A stretch of DNA of 64,000 nt from Arthrobotrys musiformis (lineage: Eukaryota; Ascomycota; Orbiliomycetes; Orbiliales; Orbiliaceae): NCBI GenBank assembly GCA_036971715.1, contig JAVHJL010000004.1, forward strand, positions 620,001-684,000, in the 5' to 3' direction. The translations under genes were made by a program, and so were the position numbers. The notes under the pieces were generated by a model. The model searched no databases, was not told the DNA's origin, and saw only the letters and a program-made list of their open reading frames with translations. How positions within the stretch are numbered: position 1 is the first letter of the stretch; each line of letters opens with the position of its first letter. Below, one piece after another: positions 47,873 to 59,270 of this stretch.

Positions 47873-50100
47873 AAATTGAGGGTTCTTAAGTATTAAGTTC
47901 CTGATGTTGTCGCAAACACAAATATCATATTAAATCCCAGAAGATATCTGGTCTCATTCCCGGCCTACCCAGCTGGGGGCGGTCAAGATGGCTGGCCAAT
48001 CGATCAGAAAATTTCATACGGGAAAGCAGCTCCACAGTAACTAGAGGGATTCAGCCCACATACTAATAACTAAAATGCAGCACTGAGTCACCAGCTATGC
48101 AGTTAGCTGCACATGCGGCAAAACTCTTAAAAGTTACAGGCACCTTTCATTGTTGTCCCTAGTGATAAATTACTATACCATGGTACTAGAGGGAGAGAGT
48201 TGATGGTAACAATTGCAAGGCCAATATAGGGCTACGACTTATCTCACCAAATGTATGTCTTAGACGTTTCATTCCTCCTTCGCCACGTCGATCCGGATAA
48301 TTGGCGAACTGATAGCTGCTCTTAGATGCACATTGACATGCCATGACAAGATTGGTGACAATTAAGTCTCACATCACTGCCCTGCAGACGAGTTTGCAGG
48401 TACCTAAGTAATGAGGTACATTAATCATTATGCCAGTTATTTTGATACAGATGCCTCGTTATGGCAACAGCATACGGTAATTTAAATAGATATTAAACAG
48501 TGTAATTGTACATGTCGAAATAATTTCATTTACGAGCGATCGAGCTAGCCGTTGATGACTAGCATTACCTGGGGCTCAAGCGATAGCATAATATATATAT
48601 CGAACTTCGCCATATTAATTGTCTCCGAAACCGAGTCTACAATAGCTGTGTCTTAGTTTCTAAATGTACTAGACGATATTAGAATACAGCACGCGCACGT
48701 AAGTATAACAATATGTTTAGGAATATAAGGGATATGTGCTTAAAAGCTTATGTGTTAGGTTTAGATAACTTTTAGACCGGCATAAGACAGCCGTTGTACC
48801 TATACTATGTGTAGTTTCATACCTTTTCTTCCACTATCCCGGAGGGGATGCTATCCTGCGGTAGATGCCACCCTGGAGCTGCTCCATGCATCTAGTTAAA
48901 TTTGACTGGTTAGTAGTTCTCAGCCCTTGGCTTGGCAAAATGAATAGAATCAATTCTAAAGTGGGGAGTGGTGGTAAGCGAGAGCGCCCTGCTAGTTTAT
49001 CCTTGTATCCTTTATACAGGTATGCAGGTAGGAATACGTGGACTCAAATGCAAGGTGATAAGGGCCATTCGCCGTACCCTGGCCCTCATGCATGGTGATA
49101 TCAAATCCGCAGATCCTCCCTTACCCCTCTCCCCTACCCCACCATTCGCCGGGTATATCGGCCTGAAGTGGTACCGCAGGCTCAGGCCCGAACCGAACGC
49201 TAGAGGAAGTCACGGTTCCGACGAACGACAAACTAGAAGAGCTATTAAATAAATTACAATATAGTACATAATACCAGCACATAATATGAGTACGCAAGCG
49301 TCATTTGCCAATGCCAGCACGCTTTGCATATCCAGTTTCTAATAGCCAATTGAATTCCACGATCAGTCGGCATCGATTTCCCAGCAGCTACCTGCGTATG
49401 CAGATACGCCTGGGAAAGCACAATGGACTAGAAAACCCCGTGTTCCGGCAGATCCCGCTTCATTATTCAGCGCTCCCAGTTGGAAAACCCGAGTAGCATC
49501 TTCTTCAAGGGAGCCGGCTGCATGAGCATAGGGAGCTTATGAACTTTTCCCATCAACGAGAACCCTGAAAGCTTTAGTATAGATATGTTCTCGCGTCCGA
49601 ATTAGGACGTGCTATTGCGATCTCGAAGCGGATGATAAAGTAAATAATTATCTAGGTCTGTCTACCCAGCATTGCTACTGTGCATTGCCCGATTGCAAGT
49701 CGGGCCCTTTTCATATTAAAAGAAAACACCTCCTAGGAGAGCTAGAGGGACGGTCCTAAATATGTCATTTTCGTTGGAGAAGGTTTAATAAGGTTATGAT
49801 AGTTCACACAACCGGACCAGGAGGAGCAGGACGAATAGAGTGGTAGGGGTATTAGTAGTAATATCAGCAGTAGTAGTAGTCGTATTGGTATAGCAGGGCT
49901 GAGTGGCGTTGTAGGCGCCTATTACAACCAATTAGCACACCCCAGTGACATTTGCACTCCACAAATGCTTGAGGAGCGGAGAGAAAGGGAAAAATCGAGT
50001 CATCAAGATGAATATGATGATCTTGGTCGTTCCGAACGCTTCTAGGCATCAGATTATCATTGAATAGAGTTCGTTGACTATGGTGCTGCTTGGACCGCCC

Positions 50101-50121
50101 TGAGGCTGGGAACGAGACCAG
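50101..50121 (+). repeat. Copy of dispersed ~20-bp repeat
   Basis: TGAGGCTGGGAACGAGACCAG, identical to the minus-strand copy inside the con-13-like gene's third intron. Confidence 0.65.
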
Positions 50122-51711
50122 TGCTGCTTAAATTTCAGTTTAATCAACACTCAATACTAATATTGGCTTTGGCGGAGGTAATTACTGCTGAGCGGAGAAC
50201 GTCGGTGTAGTCGATATCGATTGATTCGACTCGAAGCCGCATGGCCACATGGCTGTACACCTAGGCCAGGTAATAGTCTGTGATCGTCGAGGTTACCTAA
50301 ACTAGGTTTAAAATTTCACCACCCTGGCTTGATGGGCTTCCATCCTAGGATCATATACATGGATGAGCAACTATCCAGGCTACCTTGAGGAACCGGTCGC
50401 TTTGGACTGGTCGAACGAGATAAGCGATCTACTATCTATTTCGATCTATAGTACTAACCCAATTGAACAGATGCCCTAAAAGGACCAGTCTCGTAACCAA
50501 ACTGAGTTGGGGTGAACCAAAAGGACTGAAAAAAAGAAAGACTCTGCAATATGCAACACAAGCTTGCGTTGTACGTTGTATTTTTTCGCCATTTTAATTG
50601 CGATTGCGTTGCCAACCAGGCGAGGAGAAATTCTGAGCTCCGGAGCTAGCTTGTCATAGCCTCGAGACGAAGATTAATACTATATGTATACTTGAGGTAG
50701 TTCCCAATAGGGCATGAGCACATGGAATCGTATATCCATGGGGATTTAGGGCTAAATACCTACGTAGAAGCCTAGTTGGCAGAAAAACTAGCCTCGATCG
50801 TTTGCGATCTGTTAGCCTTATCGTACAATATATCCCCAACGTGGACGAATGAAATAGAAACTGTCAATAGTCACAGAACATTACCCAGCCGAGCCATTCT
50901 AAGTTAAAATGATGATGTGAATTATTATCGGGAGGGAGGGCCCTAGGGGAGTGAGTGCCCGACGTAGGATATAAAATTTTGGTGTACTGGTGTCCATGCA
51001 TGCATCCTTTTCGCGAATCCGAGAGCTCCTGCAAACCCTTAAAATATCGTAGCCTCGAAGGCCAGAATAGATGCTAAAAGCTAGGCCCTCTCAACCAACG
51101 CCGCGAACGTGTCAACTCGATGCATGCATGCGCTGTTTTATATGTATATAAAATACATAGTCTGTAGACTGGGAGTACAGGACCTGTACAGCATAATTTT
51201 CGTAAGATACCTTACTGAAAGAGGCTCACTTGTAAATATTATCAATATACTCGGGAAGATTTGAACCGTGGAAAGATTCGAATGGCAGAAAGCTGTGACG
51301 CCCACGCGCGGCTGCGATAAATCACTACAAATTGCAATAGCTAGGCATGTATTACCTAGGTATCTTCGTCTATGGATATAGACGTGAAATTGTACTTTAA
51401 ATTTATGGGCCAGCTGGCGCCACGTCAACAGTCGATGGCCAATTCTGAATCTAGAGCTCTGAGATCGCAAGATATGAATCTTGAAAAAATGGATTTTCTG
51501 ACACGTAGGCACTTTCACTTCTTCATGGGGTTTATTATAACTAGAAGAAGTCCGCTCTTATGGGTAAATTCGAATATTCATCGAAGACCGATTATTTTCA
51601 TTCCATTCCAATATATTATCTCGAGTAGCATTGTTAATCTGCGGATCGGAGTAACAGCTATACACAAGCTATATATATAAACGCCTACTTGGCCTTTCAA
51701 AATTTAGTACC

Positions 51712-54330
51712 ATGGCTATGGATATACCGTTGAGGCAAATGTCTGCGGGAGCCTCTGCTAGTGTTCCCGGCGCTAGCGCCCATCTGCAGGATAGAATTTC
51801 CAGAGAGGCCACGAGCCCATCTCTTGATTCTACTGCCTCGGAGGCCAGTCTGAGCGATACTACCGAGACGCATAATTGTAAGAGCCGCTTGAATCGAGCC
51901 CCCAAGCAGGAAGGGTCCGTTGAGGAATCTATAAATAACACAGAACTAGACGAAAATGATATTATCAAAAAGGCAAAGAGACGCCTCTTCGTATGCGTAG
52001 ACGGAACCTGGAAAAATGCGTCCAACAAAGCCGGACCTCTCACGAATGTGGCGAGGTTTGCACGGTCAGTAGATCGCTACAGCGATGAGGGGAGCGAGGG
52101 CTTGGTTCAACAGATTGTGTACTATTCCGGCGGGGTGGGGACCCACTCCGCTTTGCCTCCTGTGTCGAGAGGTTGGTTTGGGGTAACAGGCGCGGGTAAG
52201 TCCCAAGTTCCTAGTGCATGCTGTTCCTTAGGGCTATGATTGCGTTATCGTCTGTTCCTTAGTAAAAGTCTGTAATAATCTCCACTGACCGGGCGAATGA
52301 GCAGGTTTGGAAGAAATAATCCTGAGTTCCTATACTTTTCTTTGCAATAACTACAACTTTGATCGAGATGTACGGGCATCTGAGATCATCCTCGTCGGCT
52401 ACTCTCGAGGCGCGTTCGCTGTTCGCTGTCTCGCCGACCTAATCAGTCAAATCGGGCTGTTGCGTCGCAAATATTTGGGATTCCTTCCCGAATTTTTCAA
52501 AAGGTGGATGGAAACCAAAGATCCCGAAGCCAGGAAAGAAATGAGATCGGATATCCTGTCAGGCCCGAAGTTATCGAGCTCGGTTAAAATAACCGCTCTT
52601 TGTGAGTGGGATCCGGTAAGCGCTATTGGAGTTACGGGTCGGAATTGGAGGAAAAGGTTCTCCTTCGTTAAAGACGAGATACCGCTTGTTGTCACGAGCG
52701 TCTTCACTGCAGTCGCTATTCACGAGAGGAGAAGGAGCTTCAAGCCAATGTTATGGAAGAGTGTGGCGGGTGAGAACACCAAAGTCACCCAGCGCGCATT
52801 CCTTGGGTGCCACGGCGATGTTGGGGGTGGAAATAGAGACGCCGCCCTTTCCACAATCTCCCTTCTGTGGATGATTTCAAACTTGAGGCCTCGCGTAGAA
52901 TTTGATATGGGGGCCCTGTTCGAAATGTTCGATATCCGACCCTCACCACCTGGGAAAGGCGTGGGAGGCACCGAATTCCAAGCAGTTAACTTGATCTATT
53001 CCGAGGGTATGTGTTCCGTCGTGAATTAAAGTTGGACCTTTCGTGCGTCGTTCCAATTCTGACTTGTCGCTCATGTTATATCGTAGGCGCTATCAACGAA
53101 TCCCTCAAACGTTATTGGTGGGTCCTGCACAAACTCACTCTAGGGTGGTACGGACGGGACAGAGGCATCTTGCAAAACCAAACACAGGGCTTGCCTGTCG
53201 CGATCCACTGGACCGTCAAGGAGCTTTATAAGTCACGTCAGAGAACAACCGTCCGTGATCTTTGGGGACAACATACAAGCAACATGGAATCGACAGCCCT
53301 GAGAAACCAGTTTAGGTATGAATTGAAGCGAAGGTGGCCTACGAGGATGCTTCAATGGCTGTGCATCAAAGAGGCGGACAATACGGCGAAAAACATTAAA
53401 AATTCGGCTACAACTAAAATGATACTAGAGCCTGACGACTACGAGAAGGATCTCTGGGAGGCGTGGTTCAGAGCGTGTGATGACTGGGATACCAATTTTG
53501 GGGACGAAACGGATGCGGAAGCAGAACTCAAGATCTTGGGGAAATGGCGCCGGCCTATCGGAGAATGGAGCGAGACACTCATGGTGGGGTGCGGTTCTGA
53601 GCGTCATGAGCAAGAAAGAATAGAGGAAAATGCTATAGCGATTGAAGTATGTCAAATACTCGAAATGCGCTACCTCCTCAACGCCCTCGAATCGCCAGGT
53701 TCAGCACCCCGGAGGGCAACAGATCCCGCGCTGTCATTCGACAATCTAGAAAGTGCAATCGACAGGGCAACCATTTGTTTGGATTCGTTGGGTCGTAGAT
53801 GCTCCAGAGGCGATCAAAAATTAGAAAGACATACCAAGGAGATCAAGGAGATCAAGGGCCTGGGAGCAATATCTCTAGAGTTACTAACGAACCCACATAC
53901 CAGCGGTCAAATGCAGATCGAGGGTGAGCAACCGGGGACTTTTAGGAGTTTGGGGAGAAAGGCTCTAAAGTACTGTGCAACCTTAATCCAAGAGCTCGAG
54001 TACCTGCTGGAAATGGATCCGGAGGTTAACGTTGGGTATCCACACCTGGGGCCCCGGCCAGAAGATGGAGAGGTACTATCTTTCTTATTTAACTACATCG
54101 ATGTCATAGTTAAGAGGGAGTTTAACGGCCGCAGGTGGTCTGGAGGAGAGGAATTGGAAGTTGAAATTGGGGGATTGGTGAAGGGCGCAAAAGCATTGAG
54201 GACAATGGCAACGGAAATTGCTCGAGCTACAATGGTGCCACGAACTAGCAAGTTGGATATCGAAAAATCCTTCATTGGATTGAATCAGTCTATTCGGGAC
54301 AAGTATATAACCCCATTAGCGCAGACCTAG
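51712..54330 (+). CDS. DUF2235 (Tle1-type) alpha/beta hydrolase, putative phospholipase
   Basis: Exons 51712-52195, 52305-53006 and 53087-54330 (introns 109 and 80 nt, CTGACC branch in the first) give 809 residues. After an ~85-residue Ser-rich N-terminus the DUF2235 domain starts with RRLFVCVDGTWKN (~91-102). The nucleophile elbow is GYSRGAFAVR with Ser195; ALCEWDPVSAIG holds Asp264; AIHERRRSFKP is the usual helix; and LGCHGDVGGG carries His331 and Asp333. All expected catalytic-type residues are present. DUF2235 in bacteria includes Tle1 phospholipase effectors of type VI secretion; fungi carry many intracellular homologues of unknown role. The C-terminal ~400 residues are largely helical and unrecognised. 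There is no signal peptide, so the protein is probably cytosolic. It lies divergent from the PNP-fusion gene and convergent with a small membrane-protein gene. Confidence 0.88.
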
Positions 54331-54408
54331 CAGCGAGTCTGTTAACTAGTATCCAGTTCAAAGATTAGGAGACAGATTAGCATAAAATATTTTGCATGTA
54401 GACGAGTA

Positions 54409-55032
54409 TCACGAAGCGATGCATGGCTTAACCAGAAATAATACTAGCAGCAGAATGAAAGAAACAAATATCAAATTAGAAACGCCATCGATCTTCTGAT
54501 CATAATGCAAAGTAACCATTATAGATAATCCCCAAAACAAAAGGAACAACTGCCACCTTAAAATCGAAAGTCCACAACATGCTAACAAAGAACCACATAC
54601 AAAAAAAGAAATGAACCAATGAATCGAAGGCTCGGAAGGGTCCGGCGCTGTCTGCCCACTTGCTCCGTCGATTTGAGGGCCCTCGCCGGGCAAGTTGTCA
54701 GGACCATGTTGCAGAAGCACTTCGGTGCTTGCTGGAGTAGGCGCGTCAACTGGTCCTGTTTCACGGGCCGGGAGGCTAACTGAGTCTGTTGCGGGCGGTG
54801 AATCCTCTAGGGCGGTCGCTTCCGGACCGTGAGTATCCGGCGTGTTTGAGGAAGGAGACACTCCGCTAGGAAGAGAGGTTGGTTTCTCTGCTTCCGGGGT
54901 CGGCTGGTTTCAGGGGGAAAAAAAAGTTAGTTTGGAGTCCAACTTGAAGTCCTGCGGCAGAGCATAGATATCGATGCGTACTATGTTGCTGGTGTTGGCT
55001 TTTGGACTTGGACTTACGATTACGACGGGCAT
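54409..55032 (-). CDS. Small membrane protein with Pro/Ser-rich N-terminus
   Basis: Exons 55032-55018 (five codons, MPVVI) and 54903-54409, separated by a 114-nt intron with a textbook GTAAGT donor, CTAAC branch, pyrimidine tract and CCAG acceptor, give 169 residues. Residues 1-95 are acidic and rich in Pro, Ser, Thr and Glu. Then come two or three hydrophobic segments: about 100-120 (FISFFVCGSLLACCGLSIL), 122-137 and 148-163 (IFVSFILLLVLFLV), ending in a short tail. No family is recognised. The stop codon is only 79 bp from the DUF2235 stop codon on the other strand, so the transcripts probably overlap at their 3' ends. A membrane partner or modulator of the hydrolase is a possibility suggested only by position. 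Confidence 0.6.
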
Positions 55033-56995
55033 AACTTTTGCGAATTAAATATTACCCCTAATATACAAGAAGTTATGCTATAAAAGGTAGATTGGGAAAG
55101 GGTTAGTAATGTTTTCAATAGGCTCTAGTTCATGTGGAGTTGTGTGGTGGACCTACAATGGGGGTGGGCTGGCCACGGCAAGTGTGCGTATACGTACGAA
55201 GGTGAGGGAATTCGAACAGGGAGACTCGATGTTTCCGACGTCTGCTGAGTACCGTGCCGGCAAAGAGGATAGAGGGTAGCCGGTATTATACCGGTATTGC
55301 TGCTGTAATTTCTTTCTTTCTTGGCCGTGGGTTATATTTTTGACTTGAGAACGCAATCGAGTGGTTTTAAGCCGGGAGATTTTGCTCAGAATTGTATCCA
55401 ACGGGTATTGAAAATAATCCCTTGTGCTGGTCAGCAGGGAATTCGGGGGTTGTACGTGAGCAGAGGAGAGCGGAAGGATATGGGCGCGGTTGGTGGAGTA
55501 CAGTATGTGGTGTATGTGCTGGTCTCGTATACGGCAGTGATGGTGGTGGGTATCAGTCGGTGCCGTTGACCCTTTTATTAATAAGCAAGATGGCCCCATT
55601 TTCAATCCCCGCACCGAAAAGGGACTAGTGCTAATGCATTTCTTGAACATAGGCTTTTTATGTTTGGCGGAGTCATTGATCGATCGCGAGCCGAGGCGGT
55701 AGGGCTAGTATTTTATTGAGACCATGGCGGCATTTGAGGCAAGTGATAAATCCATTGTTTGACCACTTAAGTATTCAGGCAGGTTCGGAAGCTATAATGT
55801 TGTGCGTCAGAACGGAGATCTCTCAATATCGTGATGCTTGTGAATAGGTATTTACATGCATTAATGTTAAATGGTGCTGTGGGCGGGCGCAAAGCAACGA
55901 CGTAGTACAACGGCATGCCGCATTTCATGCTCGGTCGAGTAGATCGGCCCGGCTTTATGCAGGGACGCGGCGGGTGGAGGCTCCCAGGGCGGGCTTGGAT
56001 GGAAGCGGCCTGGTGCGGGTCGGAGAGGTATGTCCTTGAAGTCGGTATTGCTAGATTATATTCAACTTCGAATATTAATACCGGTTGGCTTTTGGAGGGT
56101 TTGTGCCATTTTCGTTCCCGCGAGAGGCTTCATATATATAAAGAGAATCCACCCAGGAAACTCACTTCAGGACACGTAGCGCCTAGGTGTTTGCGGGGGC
56201 CAATCAATCACTTCGATTGGTTATATTCGCAGGAAGCATGTTGAATCCCCTCAGATGCATTCATGATCTCTGTGTGGCTAGAAATCGAGGTTCTAGAATT
56301 GTAGCATGCAAGCCATTCAATTGATCAGCTCAAGATATGTAGAGATGTGTACAACAATGCAACCCCGCTTCCTCTCAGTTTGGCTTGCGGCCTCACGCGG
56401 TCCCAACTTAAGACTGCGCTTTAACTCAACTATTAACTACCAAGGTGCTTACCTCAATAAATCCATAGAATTGTAACAGAACATCGATATATTACAGAGC
56501 TATTGAGACGGGGTTTTTATGATTTCACGTTTCCAGTCAACTGCGCTATTTATATATCGTTGGGTGGGGTCGCTTTTTACTCCATCCGGCACCAGAATAT
56601 GTGGCGGTGCGTGGCTGGTGTAAGATGCCGTATGTATGTACGTCCAGTTGTTCGAACTTCAGGCATTTTATTGAATTCGCGAATTCGAAAGGCTGGTTTC
56701 TATAAGAATAACTTCTTCACGGCCCCCCCTCCCAGAATATGTATTCTTAAACTATAAAAATCAAAAACTCCACGGTCGCTCTTAATTAAATATACAACCT
56801 AAGCTATTGTAATCATCGTTACACTGTACTACGTACTGCGGGGAACGAGTCTATTGGACTTCGACTGTATACGCGTGGTACACGCACGCTACAATCTCGT
56901 GCGACAGTATAAGACATCAGATTACCCCCCTCGAAAAGATAAAATATACCCCCGAAAAGTAACTTTACTTCCGGGCACGATCGGTCACCGTTACG
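55033..56995. other. Intergenic, no supported gene
   Basis: About 2 kb. A minus-strand 165-codon frame at 55650-55153 has low-complexity, UTR-like composition and no motif. The rest is AT-rich. Confidence 0.5.
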
Positions 56996-58123
56996 ATGAG
57001 GCTTCATACGACCGGACTTCTTTCGCTTGTCGCAAGCGCGGTATATAACCCTTCTCCAAGATATCAATTAATTTACAGTAAATACAATATAATACAGACC
57101 GTTCGGTTCTAAACATGTCCTTTCTTTCGCTATAGATGTTCCTCATAACAGCTATACTGGGAGGCATCGCTTTATGGTTCTCCCCCATAAAGTCAAATGC
57201 ACTCTTCTCTGGACTACCAATCACGACCATACTGCTCGGAGTAGCGGATTACTTAACAACCGATCGATCGGCGCGTAGTCTCTCCGCTTTACGAAGGGGA
57301 TCTAAACGTCCGCTTCCCCCGTTTCTAGTCGCCGTAAACTTGGCGTTGCTGGTTCTGCCTACCGTTCTAATCGCTCTGGGGGCGCCTTATCTGGGAGGAG
57401 GAGTGGCGAAGTGTCAATTGAAGGATACATGGCAGGCGTGGTACTCGGCGCATGATGAAAATGCGATCAAGGGTATCCAGAGTAGTCTGCAATGCTGCGG
57501 GTTCGGAAAGGCAACGGAGATGCCGTTTCCGTTTTACAAAGGACCTTTGAAGAAGGGGCCGGGGGAGAAGCCGGAGGTTCCTGCTGATACCTGTGCGAAA
57601 GCTTTGGGGCGTAATACCGCTTGTGGGCCGCTTCTGGAGGATCAATTGAAGGTGGCGTTTGGATTGGTTATCGGAGCTTCGGTTTTGGCGTTCATTTTTA
57701 GGGTTGGTTCTCCCCCGTATCTTCCCCGTCTTCTAAGCCCTACGAAAGGGTTTGTAGGGGTAATGCTAACGGTCGGCGTAGTTCGCTTTCATCCTGATTA
57801 CCGTTGGATACCCAAGATACGCTCAGAGATTATTTGCGGCAAAGAGCTACGACCAAACTGGTGATTATCGTGCTATCGAGGAAATTCATAGCGACGATGA
57901 TGGTGATAATGATGATGAAGAACCAGTGGAAGAGGAGAGAGGGCGGCTGCCGTATACCACCACTCCGCCCGATGATGTGCCCGCTCTCGAAAACGGTGCG
58001 AACGAGAGCACGAGGTTATTCCCGAGGAGTTATAATAGCCAAGGGAACCGCCAGATCACTTATGGAGTGGATGGGACCGTGCAGGCATGGCAAGGGGAGC
58101 AGAGAGAATCGAGGCATACATAG
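56996..58123 (+). CDS. Tetraspanin-like membrane protein
   Basis: Exons 56996-57040, 57136-57702 and 57782-58123 (introns 95 and 79 nt; GCTAAC branch in the second) give 317 residues. The first junction completes TM1 (LLSLVASA joined to MFLITAILGGIALWFS, residues ~8-31) and the second completes TM4 (LVIGASVLAFIFR joined to FAFILITVGY, ~190-213). TM2 is ~38-55 and TM3 ~77-98. The large extracellular loop between TM3 and TM4 carries the CCG signature (135-137) with further Cys that would pair with it. The cytosolic tail is long and acidic (HSDDDGDNDDEEPVEEE). Fungal tetraspanins organise membrane platforms, and Pls1-type members are needed for host penetration; this one looks closer to the Tsp3 group, a judgement from memory. 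Convergent with gatC. Confidence 0.75.
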
Positions 58124-58369
58124 TTGATATAGCAGAATTGATATTGCCGGGGGACTTCTGAGACCTAGTGGGGCTGGAGGAGATTAAAAGGTGGTTTGTG
58201 CGAAATTCGATGGATTTCTGTTTTTCAAAAGCATCTGGCGGATAGGCAGTCATAAAGCCGAGAGATATAGCAATTTTACTCCATATCCCATGATACCGTT
58301 CATGAAGTAGAAACCCGTATCACTCTCAAGAGTATATCTCTTCTCCGTTTCAGTCTGTGCACAGACGGT

Positions 58370-59050
58370 CTAATGTCGAGATTGTCCAGCAACGGCCTCC
58401 ACTGTATCCAAAGAAGCCACCTTCTTAACCTCCCTGGCACTGACGACCACCGCCTCATCGTCGACAGTAGGACCTTCACCCATCTCTCCCTCAACCACAA
58501 AGTAGCTCCCGAGCTTACTCTTCGCCTGTTTCAAAGGATCCCACACCTCAGCCCCCATAGGCCCAAACCCTTCCACCTCCTTCTCCGCCTGTAAAACATC
58601 CTCCAAAGTGATTCCCTTATCCTCACTTTCGTCCCTAATCGCAACCAAGGGCTCCACACCCGTAACATCCACCTCTTTGATCTTATTCACAAAGTAAAGC
58701 TGGTCGTGCAAATCGCTAATCATCCTCTCTTCCTCCTTTTGATCCTTCGGCATAGGCAGCGCGGAAAGCCTGAGGAGATGTCTGAGTTTCTCCGGTGTGA
58801 CAACGTCCTTGGCGTCCAAAGGCGGGGCTTTCGAGGTACTTTTTGGATGACTGGGCGGTAAGAGTTCTGTTATCGACCACGTCGGTGTCTCAAGCATAGC
58901 CCGGACGTAGGCCATCGATTCTTCGGATGGGGTGTATTTCGGACGTTTCTTAGGTGGTCCCCATGATTCTGACGGCACCGTCCCCTCCTGCTGCAACCGA
59001 CGGGCGGTTGTGGAGAATAACCTCACCGTCGACCGTCGAATACTCATCAT
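58370..59050 (-). CDS. gatC: Mitochondrial Glu-tRNA(Gln) amidotransferase subunit C-like (GatC)
   Basis: Single exon, 226 residues. The N-terminus MMSIRRSTVRLFSTTARRL is a mitochondrial presequence with a likely cleavage after FSTTAR. The GatC core is at about 88-145: LRHLLRLSALPMPKDQKEEE, then LHDQLYFVNKIKEVDVTGVEPLVAIRDE, matching the conserved helix and the DVxGVEPL motif. With GatA and GatB this subunit helps convert mis-acylated Glu-tRNA(Gln) to Gln-tRNA(Gln) in the mitochondrial matrix. The protein is longer than bacterial GatC (~95 residues) because of N- and C-terminal extensions. It shares a ~220-bp divergent promoter with the alpha-SNAP gene. Confidence 0.8.
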   Translation of the reverse strand: MMSIRRSTVRLFSTTARRLQQEGTVPSESWGPPKKRPKYTPSEESMAYVRAMLETPTWSITELLPPSHPKSTSKAPPLDAKDVVTPEKLRHLLRLSALPMPKDQKEEERMISDLHDQLYFVNKIKEVDVTGVEPLVAIRDESEDKGITLEDVLQAEKEVEGFGPMGAEVWDPLKQAKSKLGSYFVVEGEMGEGPTVDDEAVVVSAREVKKVASLDTVEAVAGQSRH

Positions 59051-59270
59051 GGCAGCCTTTCGACACCCGAAAATTTGATAGTCGGATTTGTTGCAAAACT
59101 CGCGTTGTGTCGCCGTTGGTCAATCGATGTCATTCACGCCAAGACAGCTAGCAACTCCATTCAATGTGCTCTTCCCCCACCAGCCATCCGCCTATACCTT
59201 CCCCCTGCCATTCCATCGACATACAATACCTGGATCCTCATCACCAACGTCTTCCATTATAACATCAAAC
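59051..59270. promoter_or_regulatory. Compact divergent promoter between gatC and sec17
   Basis: Only 220 bp separate the two start codons, so both promoters and both 5' UTRs must fit here. The + side is CT-rich near the sec17 start. No clear TATA box was seen, as expected for housekeeping genes. Confidence 0.6.

Larger units (their letters stand above)
47666..51711. other. 4-kb intergenic region between divergent PNP-fusion and DUF2235 genes
   Basis: AT-rich and without supported genes. It holds two copies of a dispersed ~20-bp repeat (47852 and 50101), many TA-rich palindromes, and trinucleotide AGT/GTA runs near 49850-49880. The length is larger than most intergenic gaps here except 4-10 kb and 16-23 kb. 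Confidence 0.5.

Noticed and set aside
55153..55650. 165-codon open frame on -
   Set aside because: Low-complexity, UTR-like translation without motifs; lies in the probable 5' region of the small membrane-protein gene.
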